This document shows, piece by piece, positions 44,329-52,814 of a DNA stretch of 64,000 bases. The notes under the pieces are model-generated. The model was not told the DNA's origin. It did not search any database and was given only the letters and a program-made list of their open reading frames with translations. Position 1 is the stretch's first letter. Each line of letters starts with the position of its first letter. The DNA is from Myxococcales bacterium 68-20. GTDB lineage: Bacteria > Myxococcota_A > Polyangia > Polyangiales > Polyangiaceae. The stretch lies in contig MKVQ01000023.1 of NCBI GenBank assembly GCA_001899635.1, forward strand, positions 223,815 through 287,814, in the 5' to 3' direction. A program made the position numbers and the translations under genes.

Positions 44329-45048
44329 TTACCGAGGCGGGCCGAGACCAGCCACGGCCAGCACCACGCAGACGACGAGCGTCGCGTACTCGATCACGGC
44401 GGTGACCCTCGCGGACAGACGCGAGTGAAGGCGACCACCGAGCGCGTTGCCCGCGAGGATCGCGAGCGCAATGACGAACGTCGGACCGACGAGCTCCCGC
44501 GAGAACAGCTCGAGCCCAGCGTAACCGGCGACCCGCCCGACGTGCGTGGCGACGGAGACGGCGCTCGACGTGGCGACGAACACTTTGCCCGTCAGGCCGG
44601 CCGAGAGAAGGACGGGCGCGACGAGCACACCGGCGCCGCCGGCCGTCCCGGTCATTGCCCCGACGACCGCTCCTGCCGGGACGAGCACGCTCTTCGGCAC
44701 CTGGAATCGCAGCCAGCCGAGCGCCCGCGCGATCGTCGCGGTCGTCGTCAGGATCAGGAGGACGCGGAGCGCCCAGGCGGGCATCACTCCCGCAAGCAAT
44801 CCCCCGACGACCGCACCGGGCAAGGCACCGGCGATGATCCGGACGGCGACGGGACGATCGATGTGAGCGCGCAGAACGAGCGACCGGTGGAGGTTGCCGA
44901 GCAGCAACGCGGGCGCCGTGATCGCGAGCGCGGCGTGCGGACCAACGACGGCCGCACATGCAACGAGGAGGAGCACGCCGCCCCCTTGCCCCGCCACCGT
45001 CGTCAGCACGCCCGCGCCGAGTCCGAGGAGGAGAAGCGCGAGCGTCAT
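44329..45048 (-). CDS. TauE/SafE-type (TSUP) membrane transporter
   Basis: 239 residues from ATG 45048 (MTLALLLLGLGAG). Seven or eight hydrophobic helices cover the whole protein. The opening GLGAGVLTTVAGQGGGVLLL, with its Gly-rich first half, and the second-half motif GAMTGTAGGAGVLVAPVLL, are the duplicated signatures of the TauE/SafE (TSUP) family, which exports or imports sulfite, sulfonates or other organic anions. The substrate is not predictable. The frame is open upstream of 45048 without improving the fit. It is convergent with the knottin gene and divergent from 45294; no operon partner. Confidence 0.85.
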   Translation of the reverse strand: MTLALLLLGLGAGVLTTVAGQGGGVLLLVACAAVVGPHAALAITAPALLLGNLHRSLVLRAHIDRPVAVRIIAGALPGAVVGGLLAGVMPAWALRVLLILTTTATIARALGWLRFQVPKSVLVPAGAVVGAMTGTAGGAGVLVAPVLLSAGLTGKVFVATSSAVSVATHVGRVAGYAGLELFSRELVGPTFVIALAILAGNALGGRLHSRLSARVTAVIEYATLVVCVVLAVAGLGPPR

Positions 45049-45293
45049 CGACGGGGACTCGAGCTCAGCCAGTACATCCTCTCGACTCGAGGATGCGCAG
45101 TACCACGTTCGGCGGATCCGGAAGGGCGGAACGCTCTCGTCACGAAGCACGGGACGCGGCGCGCGGCGCGAAATGGAACGCTCGCGCTTCGAACGGCACC
45201 GACATCAACCTACCAAAATGGCCGGACCGGCTGCCGCAGTGATCGTGGGCGAGTCTTCGCGGCGATTTGTGGAGGTGAAGAGGAGTGATCCCG

Positions 45294-46739
45294 ATGCGCC
45301 GAATGCTCCGTGTCTTGGCAATCATGCTCTGTGCACCTGCCGTCGTCATGTGCGCGACGACCCAGGAAATCGGGGATCCGAACGACCTCGATCTTCCGCC
45401 GAACGAGCCGCCGTCCCCGCCCCTCGTCGACAACGATGGCGGGCCCCCGCTCGTGAATCCGGACGGAGGCCAGCCGTGCACCGGCCTCCAGTGCAACGTG
45501 CCTACGTGCGCAGAAGGCACGACGACCACGATCTCGGGAACGGTCTACGCGCCGAACGGCAGGCTCCCTCTTCCCAACGTCGTCGTCTACATCCCCAACG
45601 CTCCCCTCGCGCCGCTCCCGCGTGGCGTCACGTGCGATCGCTGCGGAACGCTCGTCTCCGGCAATCCGATGGCTGCAGCGATCACCGACACGAAGGGCAA
45701 CTTCGTGTTGAAGGACGTGCCCGCCGGTGCGGACATCCCGCTGGTGATGCAGATCGGCAAGTGGCGTCGCAAGATCACGCTCCCGCAGGTCGACGCATGC
45801 AAAGCCAACCTCGCCGACCCCTCCGACACGGGGACCGACCCGAGCACGAAGTACAGCCTGATCACGCGCCTGCCGCGTAACCAGCAGGAGGGCGATCTGC
45901 CGAAGATCGCGGTCACGACCGGCGGCTGCGATCCGATCCCGTGTCTGATCCCGAAGCTCGGCCTCGATGCCACCGAGTTCGGCGGCGGTTTCAGCGCGAA
46001 GGCGGTCAACTTCTACGGCGGCGCCAACGGCGGCGGTCCGGGCAATCCCCCCAAGGCGGAGGTGGCGCTCTGGAAGGATCTCGAGAAGCTGAAGCAGTAC
46101 GACGTCGTGCTCCACTCGTGCGAGTGCGATGAGCACAACCAGAACAAGGGCGACCAGGTCTGGACGGCGATGAAGCAGTACGTCGACATGGGCGGGCGTC
46201 TCTTCACGACCGACTTCGGCTACACGTTCATCGAGGACGCGCCCGCTCCGTGGTCCCAGGTTGCGACGTGGGCGACGGACCATGACGGAGGATTCCCGCC
46301 GCCCATCCCGGGCGGTGACTATCCCATCAACCAAGGGTTCCCGAAGGGCAAGGCGCTCGCGGAGTGGCTCGACTACACGAACGGCACGACGACCCCCGGC
46401 ATGGTCAACCTGCCGACGGTCTACGGCAACGCGGTCGGCCTCGACACGAAACGCGCCACGCCCTGGGTCACGGAGCTCGCTGACGCCGGCGGCGCGCCCA
46501 AGATCTTCACGTTCAACTCGCCGGTCGACGTGGATGCCGACAAGCAGTGCGGACGTGTTGCGTTCGGCGACGCTCACATCTTCAGCCAGGTCGAGAACAA
46601 CGTGAGCAGCAACTTCCCGGCCGGTTGCCGGGAGCAGATGAACGATCGCGAGAAGGTGATCGCGTTCCTCTTCTACGATCTCACCGCCTGCGTGATCAGC
46701 GACCTGGTCCCGCCGGAGGCCCCGCCGATCGTGAAGTAG
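45294..46739 (+). CDS. Lipoprotein with carboxypeptidase-regulatory-like domain
   Basis: 481 residues from ATG 45294, preceded by AGGAG at 45281-45285; GTG 45285 adds three residues. Lipobox VVMCA. After an acidic/Pro linker and a CxLQCxVPxC element, TISGTVYAPNGRLPLPNVVVY and TDTKGNFVLKDVPAG form a beta-sandwich of the carboxypeptidase-regulatory-like type. The C-terminal half (YDVVLHSCECDEHN, QYVDMGGRLFTTDFGYTF) has the strand/loop pattern of a class I GATase-like or ThuA-like domain, without an obvious catalytic Cys-His pair. A terminator-like hairpin follows. The architecture suggests an exported ligand-binding or surface protein. Confidence 0.7.
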   Translation: MRRMLRVLAIMLCAPAVVMCATTQEIGDPNDLDLPPNEPPSPPLVDNDGGPPLVNPDGGQPCTGLQCNVPTCAEGTTTTISGTVYAPNGRLPLPNVVVYIPNAPLAPLPRGVTCDRCGTLVSGNPMAAAITDTKGNFVLKDVPAGADIPLVMQIGKWRRKITLPQVDACKANLADPSDTGTDPSTKYSLITRLPRNQQEGDLPKIAVTTGGCDPIPCLIPKLGLDATEFGGGFSAKAVNFYGGANGGGPGNPPKAEVALWKDLEKLKQYDVVLHSCECDEHNQNKGDQVWTAMKQYVDMGGRLFTTDFGYTFIEDAPAPWSQVATWATDHDGGFPPPIPGGDYPINQGFPKGKALAEWLDYTNGTTTPGMVNLPTVYGNAVGLDTKRATPWVTELADAGGAPKIFTFNSPVDVDADKQCGRVAFGDAHIFSQVENNVSSNFPAGCREQMNDREKVIAFLFYDLTACVISDLVPPEAPPIVK

Positions 46740-46780
46740 CGAGGCGTTGCCTCCATGCAGCTGGTCGGCTCAGGCCAGCA

Positions 46781-46819
46781 CCTCACCCCGGCGTTCACAG
46801 ATGGACGCCGGGGCTGAGG
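46781..46819 (+). terminator. Hairpin after gene 45294-46739
   Basis: CCTCACCCCGGCG (46781-46793) pairs with CGCCGGGGCTGAGG (46806-46819), with one bulged base and a 12-nt loop. It starts 41 bp past the stop and before the next start at 46874. Confidence 0.55.
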
Positions 46820-46873
46820 GTCACTCACGCTTCGAGCGGTAGTGCCCGCTCCCATCTTGCCCTGATCCATCGA

Positions 46874-47920
46874 ATGATGCGCCCACTCACAGCTTCCCTC
46901 GCCACGGGTACCTTCCTTCTCATCGCCCTCACCGGCTGCCCGGGCAGCGACGAGAGCGCGAGCCCATCCAGCACGGCGTGCTCCTCGTATTTCGACGCGC
47001 TCTCCGAGCGCAATGCGCGCTGCGCCTCGAGGGACATGAGCGCGACGTCGCGCGCTCGCTTCGAGCAGCTCTGCGAGAAGACACTCGCGGCACCGGGTGT
47101 CGTCGACGGCACCGCCGCGCTCGCACGATGCGCCGATGCGATGAAGTCGACGGACTGCGACAAGACTCCGGAATGTGAGGTCGATCCCGGAGAGCTCCCC
47201 GGCGGTACAGCCTGCGGTGTGGACGCCCAATGCCAGAGCGCCTCCTGCGTGAAGTCGGGCTCGGATGCCTGCGGAGTCTGCGCGCAACGCGCTCCCATCG
47301 GTGCTCCGTGCGACAGGCTCGAGTGCGTCGAGGGAAGTCGCTGCGTCCTCCTCCCCGGCAACGAAACCCAGTGCGTTGCGCTGACGATCCGCAAGGCCGG
47401 CGAGTCGTGCCTTGAAGAGACCTCCGCTTGCGACAAGGGCCTTCGGTGCGTCACCGACGAGAGCACGCCGTCGAAGGCGACGTGCGTCGCCTTCGGGCAA
47501 GAGGGAACCGCGTGCGAAGTGAGCTCCGAGTGCGCGGACGACCTCCGGTGCATCAGGCTCAAGTGCGCGGCGCCCCTCGCCGAGGACGTGCCGTGCATCA
47601 TCGTCCGAAACGAGTGCGAGGTCGGGCTCGCCTGCGACGGGACCGAACGAACCTGCAAGAAGGTCGTCAAGGTCAACATCGGTGAAGCGTGCGACGACTT
47701 GGCCCGCCGCTGCGCGCAGGGAACCTGCCTCGGTAGCTCGATCACGGGAGACGAACGTAACGCCGTCGTCAAGGCGGGTACATGTGCCGAGTCTCTCCCA
47801 GAGGGAGCCGCGTGCAAGGAGCGCGGCGCTCCCGGCTACGACCAGAGCCCGCCGTGCGAGGAGTTCACTGCTTGCATCGCGGGCAAGTGCACGGTGGCGG
47901 ACCCGTCGCAGTGCAAATGA
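46874..47920 (+). CDS. Cys-rich lipoprotein (full-length paralogue of 2-754)
   Basis: 348 residues from ATG 46874 (the next codon, 46877, is also ATG). Lipobox IALTGC. Residues about 35-100 form a helical segment (CSSYFDALSERNARCASRD). The C-terminal 250 residues carry Cys loops of the form GxxCxxDxQCxSxxC, closing with DPSQCK. The partial gene at 2-754 aligns from residue about 100 onward. A secreted, outer-membrane-anchored protein is indicated; function unknown. No neighbour overlaps: 134 bp from the hairpin-terminated upstream gene and 234 bp from module B. Confidence 0.75.
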   Translation: MMRPLTASLATGTFLLIALTGCPGSDESASPSSTACSSYFDALSERNARCASRDMSATSRARFEQLCEKTLAAPGVVDGTAALARCADAMKSTDCDKTPECEVDPGELPGGTACGVDAQCQSASCVKSGSDACGVCAQRAPIGAPCDRLECVEGSRCVLLPGNETQCVALTIRKAGESCLEETSACDKGLRCVTDESTPSKATCVAFGQEGTACEVSSECADDLRCIRLKCAAPLAEDVPCIIVRNECEVGLACDGTERTCKKVVKVNIGEACDDLARRCAQGTCLGSSITGDERNAVVKAGTCAESLPEGAACKERGAPGYDQSPPCEEFTACIAGKCTVADPSQCK

Positions 47921-48154
47921 CTCGACCCCAGGCGTAGCGCCAACGCGTGGCCGGCCTCACCTGAATGGGCACATTCGCCTGCGCTCCGACGGCGACGAGA
48001 TCCTCGCGTGAACCGCTTGCTCTCGTCGCATCGGTCGTGCGGTGCGTCTCGGCCTCGGCGTGAGGATCGGCGAAGAGTCCGCGCCAAGCTCTGCCGATGA
48101 TGCTGCGCCTCGCTCGCGGGGGCTAGCGGGCCCGGTGTGCGCGCGATAGCATCG

Positions 48155-49342
48155 ATGCGAGTGGGGTCCGCCCTGCATGCATCCGCGCTCCGCTGCGCAC
48201 GGCGATGGCCCGGTCGCTGCCCCACATTTGCGACGGGCGCCGCCCTCGCGCTGATGCTCCACGCGGAGCGCGCGACGGCGGAGGAGCCGGCTACCCCCGT
48301 CCGGATCGCGTACTCGGCGCCTCCGTCTTGCCCTGACGGACAAGTGCTCTTCGCGCACGTCCTGGCACGTACGGCACGGGCGCGGGCCGCCGCTCCGAAC
48401 GAGACGGCGCGTGAGCTCGCGGTCCGGGTGAACGCAACGAAGGGACGATTCTTCGGACGTCTGCTTGTTCCTGCAACGTCCGAAGGCGTGGGTCAGGCGC
48501 GCGAGGTCATGGACGAAAGCTGCGACGAGCTCGTCGAAGCGCTCGGCTTCTTCATCGCGCTCAGCATCGATCCGCATGCCACGGCCTTGCCGTCGACGAC
48601 GGTCCCCCCAGCTGCCCCGTCGCCGGCCCCGGCGGCGTCCGAGCCGGAGTCCGAGCCGAAGTCCGAGGACGCCTCAGACCCTCCCCCTCCCACGTCCGTC
48701 CCTCCCACGTCCGTCCCTCCGCCGCCCTCACCTGCCGCGACCTCGACGGTCACGTCGAGCACCAAGGTGGAGCCGCAGCCGCCCCGCTCCCGTCCGTGGA
48801 TCGAGCGTAAGGGGCCATGGCATTTCGGTTTCGGCGCGGGCGCGACGCTCGTGGGCGGTCTCGCGCCGAAGGTTCTGGTCGGCAGTCGCGGCTTCATCGA
48901 CCTCTCCCGGGAGCCAACCGGCGACTCCGTCTTCGCTCCCTTCTTCTCCGTGGGAGCGATCTCGACAGCGACGGCGACCGACATCACGCCGCTCGGTGGA
49001 ATCGCGATCCGCTGGCAAGCGCTCGTCGGGACGGCCTGCCCGGTCGAGGTTGCCCTCTCGAGCATCGCCGTCTTCCGCCCCTGCTCGTCGCTCGAGGCGG
49101 GCCAGTTGCGTGGCGAGGGCATCCACATCCGGAACGCTCGCCGGACCGAAGGCGAGTGGGTCGCGGTGGGGCTCTCCGGGCGCCTTTCGCTCACAGTGTG
49201 GTCGGCGCTCTTTCTCGAGGTCGAGCTTGGCGGCTCCGCGCCGATCCTCTGGCCACAGTTCCGCTACACGACGGGCATGACGGCCTTCGATACGGCAGCG
49301 CTCGGTGCCCGTACGAGCCTTACGCTCGCGCTTCGCCTTTAG
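48155..49342 (+). CDS. Exported envelope protein, module B (paralogue of 15408-16439)
   Basis: 395 residues from ATG 48155 (GTG 48137 adds six). A signal sequence ending near ERATAEE is followed by the shared opening RIAYSAPPSCPDGQVLF, an alpha/beta domain with a Cys pair, and a Pro/Ser/Glu-rich linker of about 80 residues. The C-terminal region is beta-rich and glycine-rich (WHFGFGAGATLVGGLAPK and TPLGGIAIRWQALVG), suggesting an outer-membrane barrel. Two tandem PPTSVPPTSV-type units are in the linker. The gene directly precedes an ECF sigma/TPR pair, as its paralogue is adjacent to one. Confidence 0.7.
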   Translation: MRVGSALHASALRCARRWPGRCPTFATGAALALMLHAERATAEEPATPVRIAYSAPPSCPDGQVLFAHVLARTARARAAAPNETARELAVRVNATKGRFFGRLLVPATSEGVGQAREVMDESCDELVEALGFFIALSIDPHATALPSTTVPPAAPSPAPAASEPESEPKSEDASDPPPPTSVPPTSVPPPPSPAATSTVTSSTKVEPQPPRSRPWIERKGPWHFGFGAGATLVGGLAPKVLVGSRGFIDLSREPTGDSVFAPFFSVGAISTATATDITPLGGIAIRWQALVGTACPVEVALSSIAVFRPCSSLEAGQLRGEGIHIRNARRTEGEWVAVGLSGRLSLTVWSALFLEVELGGSAPILWPQFRYTTGMTAFDTAALGARTSLTLALRL

Positions 49343-49404
49343 CGCCCGAAAAAAAGTATGCTCCGAGTGATCGTTTGGTACGGCTCCCGGCGATCTCCTT
49401 TGTT

Positions 49405-49995
49405 GTGACGGCGGCAGTCCAAGACGAAGAACTACCGCCGGCGCTACGTTCGTACCCGGTTGCGCGGGAAGATCGTCGCCTCGCTTCTCTCTTCGAGGAG
49501 CATGCGGCCTTCGTTGCACGTGCCCTTCGCCGTCTCGGCATCCCCGATCGCGACGTGGACGACGGGCTCCAGGAGGTTTTCCTCATCGCTCAATCCAAGC
49601 TCGATGTGATCGAGCCGGGAAAGGAGCGAGCCTTCCTCTTGGGCATCGCACGTCGTCGTGCCTCCACGCTGAGGCGGTCGCTCGACCGAGCGTCACGCCG
49701 CAGCGAGCACCCGCTCGAGTGGGTCGAGACCAGCACGGCCGCGCCCGACAGCAACGAACGTGCGGAGCAGGCGCATGCCCGCGCGATGCTCGATCAAATC
49801 CTCGATACGTTCCCCCCCGATCTGCGGACGGTGTTCGTGCTGCACGAGCTCGAAGAATTGGAGATCCCGGAAATCGCAGAGCTGCTCGGTATCCCGGTAG
49901 GTACCGGCGCCTCGCGACTACGTCGCGCCCGCGAGAAGTTCGAAGTCGAAGCGGAGCGCATGCGAGTCCGGCTCGCGCGCGAGAGGGAAGAATGA
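49405..49995 (+). CDS. ECF-type sigma-70 factor (module B)
   Basis: 196 residues from GTG 49405; TTG 49375 would add ten. Region 2: RDVDDGLQEVFLIAQSKL. Region 4: LRTVFVLHELEELEIPEI then LLGIPVGTGASRLRRARE. It is the clear paralogue of the sigma factor at 17356-18042, although the order here is envelope protein, sigma, TPR on one strand. The stop overlaps the start of the TPR gene (ATGA at 49992). The upstream gene ends 62 bp before. The likely regulon includes its own operon; a target among the lipoprotein genes upstream is possible but unshown. Confidence 0.88.
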   Translation: MTAAVQDEELPPALRSYPVAREDRRLASLFEEHAAFVARALRRLGIPDRDVDDGLQEVFLIAQSKLDVIEPGKERAFLLGIARRRASTLRRSLDRASRRSEHPLEWVETSTAAPDSNERAEQAHARAMLDQILDTFPPDLRTVFVLHELEELEIPEIAELLGIPVGTGASRLRRAREKFEVEAERMRVRLAREREE

Positions 49996-50783
49996 AGCGC
50001 TACCGGCATGACCCGAACGCGCCGAGCCACCTGCGAAAGCTGCTGGAGTCGGCTCGTGGGGACGACATCGGCGAAAACCGCCGGCGTTTGGTGGCGGAGC
50101 GGCTCGGCATCGCTTCGGCGGCAGCGGCTCCCTCGGACCCGAGCCGCAAGTCGTCGCCCCCCGGCACCAGAGCATCGCTATCCGTCGGCGGCGTCGTGCT
50201 GACGGCCATCGCTCTCATCGGCGGCACCACCACCTACGTCGCCATCAACCATCCGAGCCCTGCAGAGAGCCCGCCCGCGGCCGTATCGCTGACGGCCGCT
50301 CCCCCGTCGCCGACGTCAATCCTCGAACCGCCGACGTCGATCGTCGAGCCGCCGCCGGCGCCCGTCGCCGAGCCGCCGTCGATGCCATCAATGCCATCGA
50401 TGCACGTCGGAGCGCTCCGCGAGGCGCGGTCGGAACGCGCGCCGATCGCGAAGCCAAACCCGGTAGCCGAACCGGGCGCCGGACCGAAGGGTGGGACGGG
50501 GGACCTCCGGTTGGAGATCGCCGCCCTCGACGGCGTCCGTCGGGCGACCGAAGGCGGGCGACCGCGGGATGCGCTCACGCTCCTCGACGACTACGCGGCC
50601 AGGTTCCCCGCAGGCAAGCTTCGCGAAGAAGCGCTCGTACTTCGCATCGAAGCGCTCCACGCGAGCGGAGACGAGGCGGGCGCACAGAGGCTCGCGCAGC
50701 AGCTCCTCCGAAGCTCTCCCAATACGCCTTACGCCGCCCGCGTTCAGTCCGCTCTCGCCAAGGCTTCGCCGAAGAAGGAATGA
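49992..50783 (+). CDS. Membrane TPR protein, putative anti-sigma partner (module B)
   Basis: 263 residues. Cytoplasmic N-terminus (about 60 residues), one transmembrane helix (about residues 62-85, SLSVGGVVLTAIALIGG), a Pro-rich linker (85-140), then a TPR-type segment: DGVRRATEGGRPRDALTLLDDY and ALHASGDEAGAQRLAQQLL. The helix-turn-helix spacing and the AARFPAGKLREEALVLRIEAL block match the paralogue at 16442-17359. Coupled to the sigma gene by a 4-nt overlap. Its position argues for an anti-sigma or co-sensor role; no known anti-sigma domain is visible in the short N-terminus. Confidence 0.65.
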   Translation: MKRYRHDPNAPSHLRKLLESARGDDIGENRRRLVAERLGIASAAAAPSDPSRKSSPPGTRASLSVGGVVLTAIALIGGTTTYVAINHPSPAESPPAAVSLTAAPPSPTSILEPPTSIVEPPPAPVAEPPSMPSMPSMHVGALREARSERAPIAKPNPVAEPGAGPKGGTGDLRLEIAALDGVRRATEGGRPRDALTLLDDYAARFPAGKLREEALVLRIEALHASGDEAGAQRLAQQLLRSSPNTPYAARVQSALAKASPKKE

Positions 50784-50984
50784 GTCGAACGAGTCACCAG
50801 GGCTTCCGGTAGCCACTCTACCTGCTCGGCGTAGCGCGCGTTGTGCGCTCTGCACCTCACGCGCAGGGTAGATGGCATCGGCCCCACCCGAAAGCCGTGG
50901 CCCAGGCTTTTCGGATCGGTCCGTCGAAGCGCGTTCCTGGTGGGACTCGTCGCATGCCGATTCAGCCGGCCCCGGGCCCGAGAC

Positions 50985-51728
50985 TCAATAGACGTGGTCC
51001 GTGCACTCCATGTGGAGGTCTTCACGCTCGACCGTCATCACGACCGTCGAGTGGGCCGGGGCCGTGGTCCATCGCACCGGAACACCGAAGGCGGTTTCCA
51101 GCGGGTCGCGGGGGACGCTCGGCATGTGGTTGCACGTTCGCTTCACGAGGACGGTGCGACTCTTCACGATCTTCGGACGTATCTCGACGACGACGAGCTC
51201 GCCGTTCCCGCCGCGCGCCATCAGACGCGGCGAGGCGAGGACCAGCCGCCCCGCTTGCCCGTCGCCCTTCGTCACGTCGAGCGCAGAGCCCACCTCGCGA
51301 CGACGGAAGAAGGCGCACGCTTCACCCGCGCGCGCGACGACGTACACCGGCGGCTTCGGCGGCTCGCCGCCTCTCGTCGCCTCGCCGATCTCGATCCGAA
51401 GCGGCGCGTCGTGCGGAAGCGCTCCAGCGTCCAACCGGTCGACGCCACGGACAGCATCTTGGCAGCGGATGTGCGCCGGCTCCTCGAGCGTCGCGAACCG
51501 CGCTTCTTCGTCGGGGCCGACGAGCGTGTAACCGCGCTTACCGAGCTCCTCGACGGCCTGGAGGTGACGTCGCTCGTTGCGTTCGCCGACCTCGGCCGCC
51601 AGCCGATCGAATGCGCTCTCCGACATCGCACCGGCGCAGCCGGCGAGCAGCACCGCGAACGCCGCGAGCGTCCACGCGCATCGCGAAGGCGCCGGAAGCG
51701 CGGGGACCAGCGTGTTCCTGAGATCCAT
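50985..51728 (-). CDS. Lipoprotein of unknown function
   Basis: 247 residues from ATG 51728 (MDLRNTLVPAL). Signal ends in VLLAGC. The mature part is a soluble domain with two Cys in RCQDAVRGVDRLD and CAFFRRREV, and a C-terminal segment ending HSTVVMTVEREDLHMECTDH. A remnant of a related gene lies at 62423-62533. No known family. The VOC gene at 51898 is divergent, with 169 bp between starts. The 201 bp at its 3' side separate it from module B, towards which it is convergent. Confidence 0.65.
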   Translation of the reverse strand: MDLRNTLVPALPAPSRCAWTLAAFAVLLAGCAGAMSESAFDRLAAEVGERNERRHLQAVEELGKRGYTLVGPDEEARFATLEEPAHIRCQDAVRGVDRLDAGALPHDAPLRIEIGEATRGGEPPKPPVYVVARAGEACAFFRRREVGSALDVTKGDGQAGRLVLASPRLMARGGNGELVVVEIRPKIVKSRTVLVKRTCNHMPSVPRDPLETAFGVPVRWTTAPAHSTVVMTVEREDLHMECTDHVY

Positions 51729-51897
51729 GCCCTTCGTCACGGCGACCCAACGCGCGAGCGAGACCGTCCTTACAGGCGTGCCGTCGTCCTCGAATACCAA
51801 AGCGCGCGGCGTGGAGCACACGGCTTTCGAGGGGCGCAACGTCCAGATCGGCTACCAGAAGCTGGCGTCGACCCCCGGCGTAGGAGAGATTCGGACG

Positions 51898-52605
51898 ATG
51901 TTCCGTCGCTATGTCCTTCGCGCCCTCGACGTCGACGAGGCGCGCGCGTTCTATCGCGAGGTTGCCGGCCTCGATTTCTCGGCGGCGCCGGAGAAATCGG
52001 GGATCGAAGTGTGGCCGCTTCACGAGCAAGCTCGCGCGCGCGGAGCTCCACCTCACTGGCTCGGCCAGCTCGCAGTCGTCGACGTCGAAGCGGCGGTGGG
52101 CCGCCTGCTCGAGCTCGGAGCCGAGCGTCTCGGCCCGACGGTCCGGGGGCGCGACGGCGCAGCCTTCGCGACGCTCCGCGATCCGCTCGGCGCGGTCGTC
52201 GGCGTACGCGAGAGCATGCCGCCGCCGGAGCGCACCCCCGTAGCATGGCACCACCTCAACACCCGTGACCTCGAGCGCGCCTGGACGGTCTACGCCGAGC
52301 TGTTCGGATGGCATCACACCGAAACCATGGAAGCTGCCGATCTCGAAGGCGGGCTTCGGATGTTCGCGTGGGATCGATCCGGGGAGACCGTCGGCAGCAT
52401 CGCGAACACGGCGCGGTTGCCGGGCGTTCACACCCATTGGCTCTTCTACTTCCCGGTCGCCGACCTCGAAGCATCGCTTGCGCTCGTGCGTGCGAAGGGA
52501 GGCAAGACGCTCGCGCCGGTCGTCCTTCCGAATGGCAATCGCCTCGCCCCATGCGATGATCCCCAGGGGGCTGCGTTCGGACTCTTCTCCAGCGCCCAGT
52601 CCTGA
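51898..52605 (+). CDS. Two-domain VOC/glyoxalase-like protein
   Basis: 235 residues from ATG 51898 (AGGAGA at 51882-51887). Two VOC-type beta-alpha-beta domains: domain 1 opens FRRYVLRALDVDEARAFYRE and domain 2 WHHLNTRDLERAWTVYAELF. Both end in DPLGAVVGV / DPQGAAFGLF-type strands. The family includes glyoxalases, dioxygenases and binding proteins; a complete metal-ligand set was not confirmed. Cytoplasmic and monocistronic. A stem-loop at 52741-52766 separates it from the convergent heme operon. Confidence 0.85.
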   Translation: MFRRYVLRALDVDEARAFYREVAGLDFSAAPEKSGIEVWPLHEQARARGAPPHWLGQLAVVDVEAAVGRLLELGAERLGPTVRGRDGAAFATLRDPLGAVVGVRESMPPPERTPVAWHHLNTRDLERAWTVYAELFGWHHTETMEAADLEGGLRMFAWDRSGETVGSIANTARLPGVHTHWLFYFPVADLEASLALVRAKGGKTLAPVVLPNGNRLAPCDDPQGAAFGLFSSAQS

Positions 52606-52740
52606 ACCAAACGGGCGATGCACCTCGACGGCGCGGCAGTGCTGGCGGCCGCACCGTGAGAAAGGATCGGGCGTCCTCAGTGCGTCGACGACCGCAACGG
52701 GGCAGTGATCGCCGCGGCGGCGCTTGATGGCGACTGCCTA

Positions 52741-52766
52741 GCCAGGTCCCCTCTCAGCAACCTGGC
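52741..52766. terminator. Hairpin between convergent genes
   Basis: GCCAGGT (52741-52747) pairs with ACCTGGC (52760-52766) over a 12-nt loop. It lies between the stops of the VOC gene and of hmuS and could serve as a bidirectional terminator. Confidence 0.4.
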
Positions 52767-52814
52767 GCGGGGCCGCCACCGCAAGCCGAGCGCCCGAGCC
52801 TACCGCCGTGTCGA

